Shown one piece after another: positions 61,896-64,000 of a DNA stretch of 64,000 nucleotides. The stretch lies in NCBI RefSeq assembly GCF_002217795.2, contig NZ_AP018823.1, positions 2,604,001-2,668,000 of the forward strand, read 5' to 3'. Position numbers and translations under genes: made by a program. Under the pieces are notes generated by a model. It ran no database searches. It was not told where the DNA came from and saw only the letters and a program-made list of their open reading frames with translations. The stretch comes from Aquitalea magnusonii. GTDB lineage: Bacteria; Pseudomonadota; Gammaproteobacteria; Burkholderiales; Chromobacteriaceae. The number at the start of each line of letters is the position of its first letter. Within the stretch, counting starts at the first letter, position 1.

Positions 61896-63197
61896 TCAGC
61901 GCAGCGAGAATGCCTCGTGATGGAAACGCGGCGGCACCGCGCGGCTGGCCAACTGGCGCTGCAGGCTCTGCCCCAAACCTTCCGGCCCGCAGAACCACAC
62001 ATCGGCAGCCTCGGGCAGCGCTGCCACCTCCAGCCGCTGGCCGTGATCGCTCTCCAGCAAGTGCAGGCGGATACCCAGCCGCTGACAGGCATGGCGCACT
62101 TCATCCAGCCCGGCGGCTTCACTGGCCTTGCGCACGCAGTAGAAGAAATCCACCGGCATCGTCACCGGCTGCCAGCAAGCCTGCAGCCAGGCCAGGAAAG
62201 GTGTCACCCCCACTCCACCGGCTACCCATACCTGCGGTCCGGACAGCGGCCTACCATCCACCCCGCCGGTAAAACCACCATAAGGCCCCTCCAGCACCAC
62301 CTTGCAGCCTGGCTTCACCCTGGCGGGCAGGCTGGCGGTGTAGTCTCCCAGCGCCTTGATGACAAAACGCAGCTCGCCATGCCCTGGCCAGGCCGAAGCA
62401 ATGGTAAAGGGGTGGGCACCTTCTGCCGCATCCAGTCGCAACAGGGCAAACTGCCCCGCCTGATGCCCAGGCCAGCGCGGCACCTCACAACGGAGTTCCA
62501 GCATATTGCCCGGCAGGACATGCACGGCGGTAACGCTACCGGCATGGCGCTGCAAGCTACCCACCTTGCGCTGCAAGGAAGCAATAGCGGCATAGCTGCC
62601 AACCAGCAGCAGCACGGCCAGCGCCCAGCCCAGCGGCGTCCACCAGAATGCCGTCGGGATGAGGATGGCACTGTGAAACACCCCCATCAGATATACCGGG
62701 GCAAACAGCTTGTGCAATTTGCGCCAGAAACCATACGGCACCATGCGCAGCAAGGCGACAATCACCAGGCCGAGCACCACCCAGGCGGCCCACTCACCCA
62801 CCTGCTTGGCCAGGCCAGTCCAGGAAAAAACATGCGCACGGAATGGCCTGACCTTGGGCGCAATCAGCCCCAGCTGGATCAGCCAGCGCGGCGACAGGTC
62901 CAGCAACCAGTGCGCCGCCAACATCAGACCGGCGGCAATACCCAGCCGGCGATGCAGCCGGTACAGCTTGTCCAGCCCGCCCCACAGCTTTTCCAGCCAC
63001 AAGGGGCGTATACCCAGCAACATGCCCAGCGACATCAGCATGATCAGTTCCACGCCGCTAAGCAGCATCAATTCGTGACGCCAGGCAAAGTAATTGTCCG
63101 GCCAGGGAATATAAAGCGCGTGACACAGCACGAAGGCCAGTGCGGTCAGCAGCATGGCACTGGCTAGCGGATAAGCAGCCCAGCGGAAAGTTTTCAT
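61896..63197 (-). CDS. Ferric-reductase-like transmembrane flavocytochrome
   Basis: 433-residue protein with about six N-terminal helices of the ferric-reductase/NADPH-oxidase type and a cytoplasmic FAD/NAD domain. Candidate heme histidines lie in YFAWRHELMLL, KLYRLHRRLGIAAGLMLAAHW and MGVFHSAIL. The FAD motif is HPFTIASAW, the NAD pocket is GGVGVTPFLAWLQ, and FCGPEGLG is near the C terminus. It probably moves electrons across the inner membrane; the acceptor is unknown. The ATG follows CAGGA by 9 bases. Confidence 0.88.
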   Translation of the reverse strand: MKTFRWAAYPLASAMLLTALAFVLCHALYIPWPDNYFAWRHELMLLSGVELIMLMSLGMLLGIRPLWLEKLWGGLDKLYRLHRRLGIAAGLMLAAHWLLDLSPRWLIQLGLIAPKVRPFRAHVFSWTGLAKQVGEWAAWVVLGLVIVALLRMVPYGFWRKLHKLFAPVYLMGVFHSAILIPTAFWWTPLGWALAVLLLVGSYAAIASLQRKVGSLQRHAGSVTAVHVLPGNMLELRCEVPRWPGHQAGQFALLRLDAAEGAHPFTIASAWPGHGELRFVIKALGDYTASLPARVKPGCKVVLEGPYGGFTGGVDGRPLSGPQVWVAGGVGVTPFLAWLQACWQPVTMPVDFFYCVRKASEAAGLDEVRHACQRLGIRLHLLESDHGQRLEVAALPEAADVWFCGPEGLGQSLQRQLASRAVPPRFHHEAFSLR

Positions 63198-63357
63198 GTC
63201 CAGCGTCCTGATTGGAAAGATTGAGGACATTGGACTACCGCGGCTTGTCTTGCCTTTTAAGCAGCAAGACCGAGATGTTGCTATGTAATAAGCGGGGGCG
63301 CGCTTTAACAATTATTCGCAAATCAGCACAAAACCAGCACAGCAACGGGCAACGCTA

Positions 63358-63387
63358 TTGACATTACCCCCGGCGGCCCCATTTAAT
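63358..63387 (+). promoter_or_regulatory. Promoter candidate for the PpiC-type gene
   Basis: TTGACA (63358-63363, perfect -35) and TTTAAT (63382-63387, five of six -10) with 18 bp between, about 65 bp before the start codon. A TATACT at 63407-63412 is a second, weaker -10. Confidence 0.65.
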
Positions 63388-63452
63388 TCCCACTTTTAGC
63401 GCGCCGTATACTTTGCAGCGTCTCACTTACTCTCCCCAAACAGGAAAATCTC

Positions 63453-64000
63453 ATGGCCATTATCGTAAACGGCGTTGAAATCACTGAAGCCATGGTGCAG
63501 GCTGAACAGGAAAACCACGCAGACGCGCCCAATCCGCGCGATGCCACTATCCAGGAACTGGTGCTGCGCGAGCTGCTGCTGCAACAAGCCAAGGCGGAAG
63601 GTCTGGACGCGGCCAACCCCAATGCAGCCATCGGTGCCCTGCTGGAAAAGGAAATCCAGGTTGAGCCGGTAGACGAAGCCACCTGCCGCGCCTTCTACGA
63701 TGAATACCCGGAACGTTTTGCCAGCGGCGAATCCGCCGTGGCCAGCCACATCCTGTTCCCGCTGGGTGGTGGTGACGAACTGGGCAATATGCTGGCCAAA
63801 TCCAAGGCCGAAGGCGTGCTGGCCGAAGTACAAGCCAACCCAGCGCGCTTTGCCGACCTGGCCCGTGAACACTCCACCTGCCCGTCCGGCAAGCAAGGCG
63901 GCAGCCTGGGCCAGTTTGGCCGTGGCCAGATGGTGCCGGAATTCGAACAGGCCGTTTTCAGCACCGCAGCCGGCCAGATCACCCCCAACCTGGTGCAAAC
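63453..64000 (+). CDS. PpiC-type peptidyl-prolyl isomerase (cut by right edge)
   Basis: Parvulin-family peptidyl-prolyl cis-trans isomerase. The first 182 codons are present. After MAIIVNGVEITEAMV comes an N-terminal helical chaperone-like part (about 20-90), then the parvulin domain: ASHILFPLGG, FADLAREHSTCPSGKQGGSLGQFGRGQMVPEFEQAVFS (spread over residues 130-170). No signal peptide is visible, so it may be cytoplasmic, as in NifM-like members. The ATG follows AGGA. The 3' end is outside the window. Confidence 0.9.
   Translation, partial: MAIIVNGVEITEAMVQAEQENHADAPNPRDATIQELVLRELLLQQAKAEGLDAANPNAAIGALLEKEIQVEPVDEATCRAFYDEYPERFASGESAVASHILFPLGGGDELGNMLAKSKAEGVLAEVQANPARFADLAREHSTCPSGKQGGSLGQFGRGQMVPEFEQAVFSTAAGQITPNLVQ

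Noticed and set aside
1..64000. Insertion sequences, prophage, CRISPR arrays or defence islands
   Set aside because: No transposase, integrase, terminal repeats, regularly spaced repeats or known defence genes were seen on either strand.

Overview
The window reads as chromosome of a Gram-negative betaproteobacterium, most likely order Neisseriales, family Chromobacteriaceae (the Chromobacterium/Aquitalea/Vogesella neighbourhood). The reasons are the fixed block accD-trpA-trpB-trpF-truA-fimV-usg-asd-leuB-methyltransferase-leuD-entericidin-leuC, a class I PHA synthase with a thiolase, a beta-type variant IF-1, and an even, GC-rich, strongly coding-biased composition. The genus is inference from gene content. 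No tRNA, rRNA, insertion sequence, prophage or CRISPR array was seen. Nearly all of the sequence is ordinary chromosomal coding DNA.

Layout. 1-16000 (all minus): a core-metabolism block running leu -> asd -> usg -> two tandem FimV/HubP-like polar hub proteins -> truA -> trpFBA -> accD (cut by the left edge). A 45-residue entericidin-type lipoprotein gene lies between leuC and leuD. 16100-19300: MmyB-type regulator, MFS transporter, HslR, FAA-family hydrolase. 19300-22750: phaC (TTG start) and phaA, for polyhydroxyalkanoate synthesis. 22900-29300: cysteine-cluster protein, phosphodiesterase-family protein, DGC zinc protein, an unrecognised 352-residue protein, alpha/beta hydrolase, RluF-like pseudouridine synthase, EamA transporter. 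29500-34540: amidase, then a minus-strand pqi operon (pqiA split into two genes, then pqiB, pqiC) for intermembrane lipid transport. 34990-42830: DUF2249 protein, glycine-zipper protein, TSUP transporter with divergent LysR regulator, Fe-alcohol dehydrogenase, HutD-like protein, AcpH, MarC, lysine permease.

43250-51150: variant IF-1 behind a strong promoter and a structured leader, REC-EAL c-di-GMP phosphodiesterase, ArfB, an isochorismatase-fold protein lacking the usual cysteine, a nitronate monooxygenase-like protein, an Lrp regulator divergent from kynU, and gltX. 51200-64000: LysE exporter divergent from a MocR regulator with a long palindrome between them, class II glutamine amidotransferase, cNMP-CBS-DUF294 protein with DEDDh exonuclease, orphan Rossmann protein, a small unrecognised protein, radC, coaBC, dut, a GGDEF cyclase, a ferric-reductase-like flavocytochrome, and a PpiC-type isomerase cut by the right edge.

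There is no obvious new multi-gene system. The observations most worth following are the FimV tandem duplication, the infA leader, the AcpH tail read antisense through marC, several unassigned palindromic operators, the DUF2249 protein with its Gly/Cys tail, and the Cys-to-Gly isochorismatase-fold protein.
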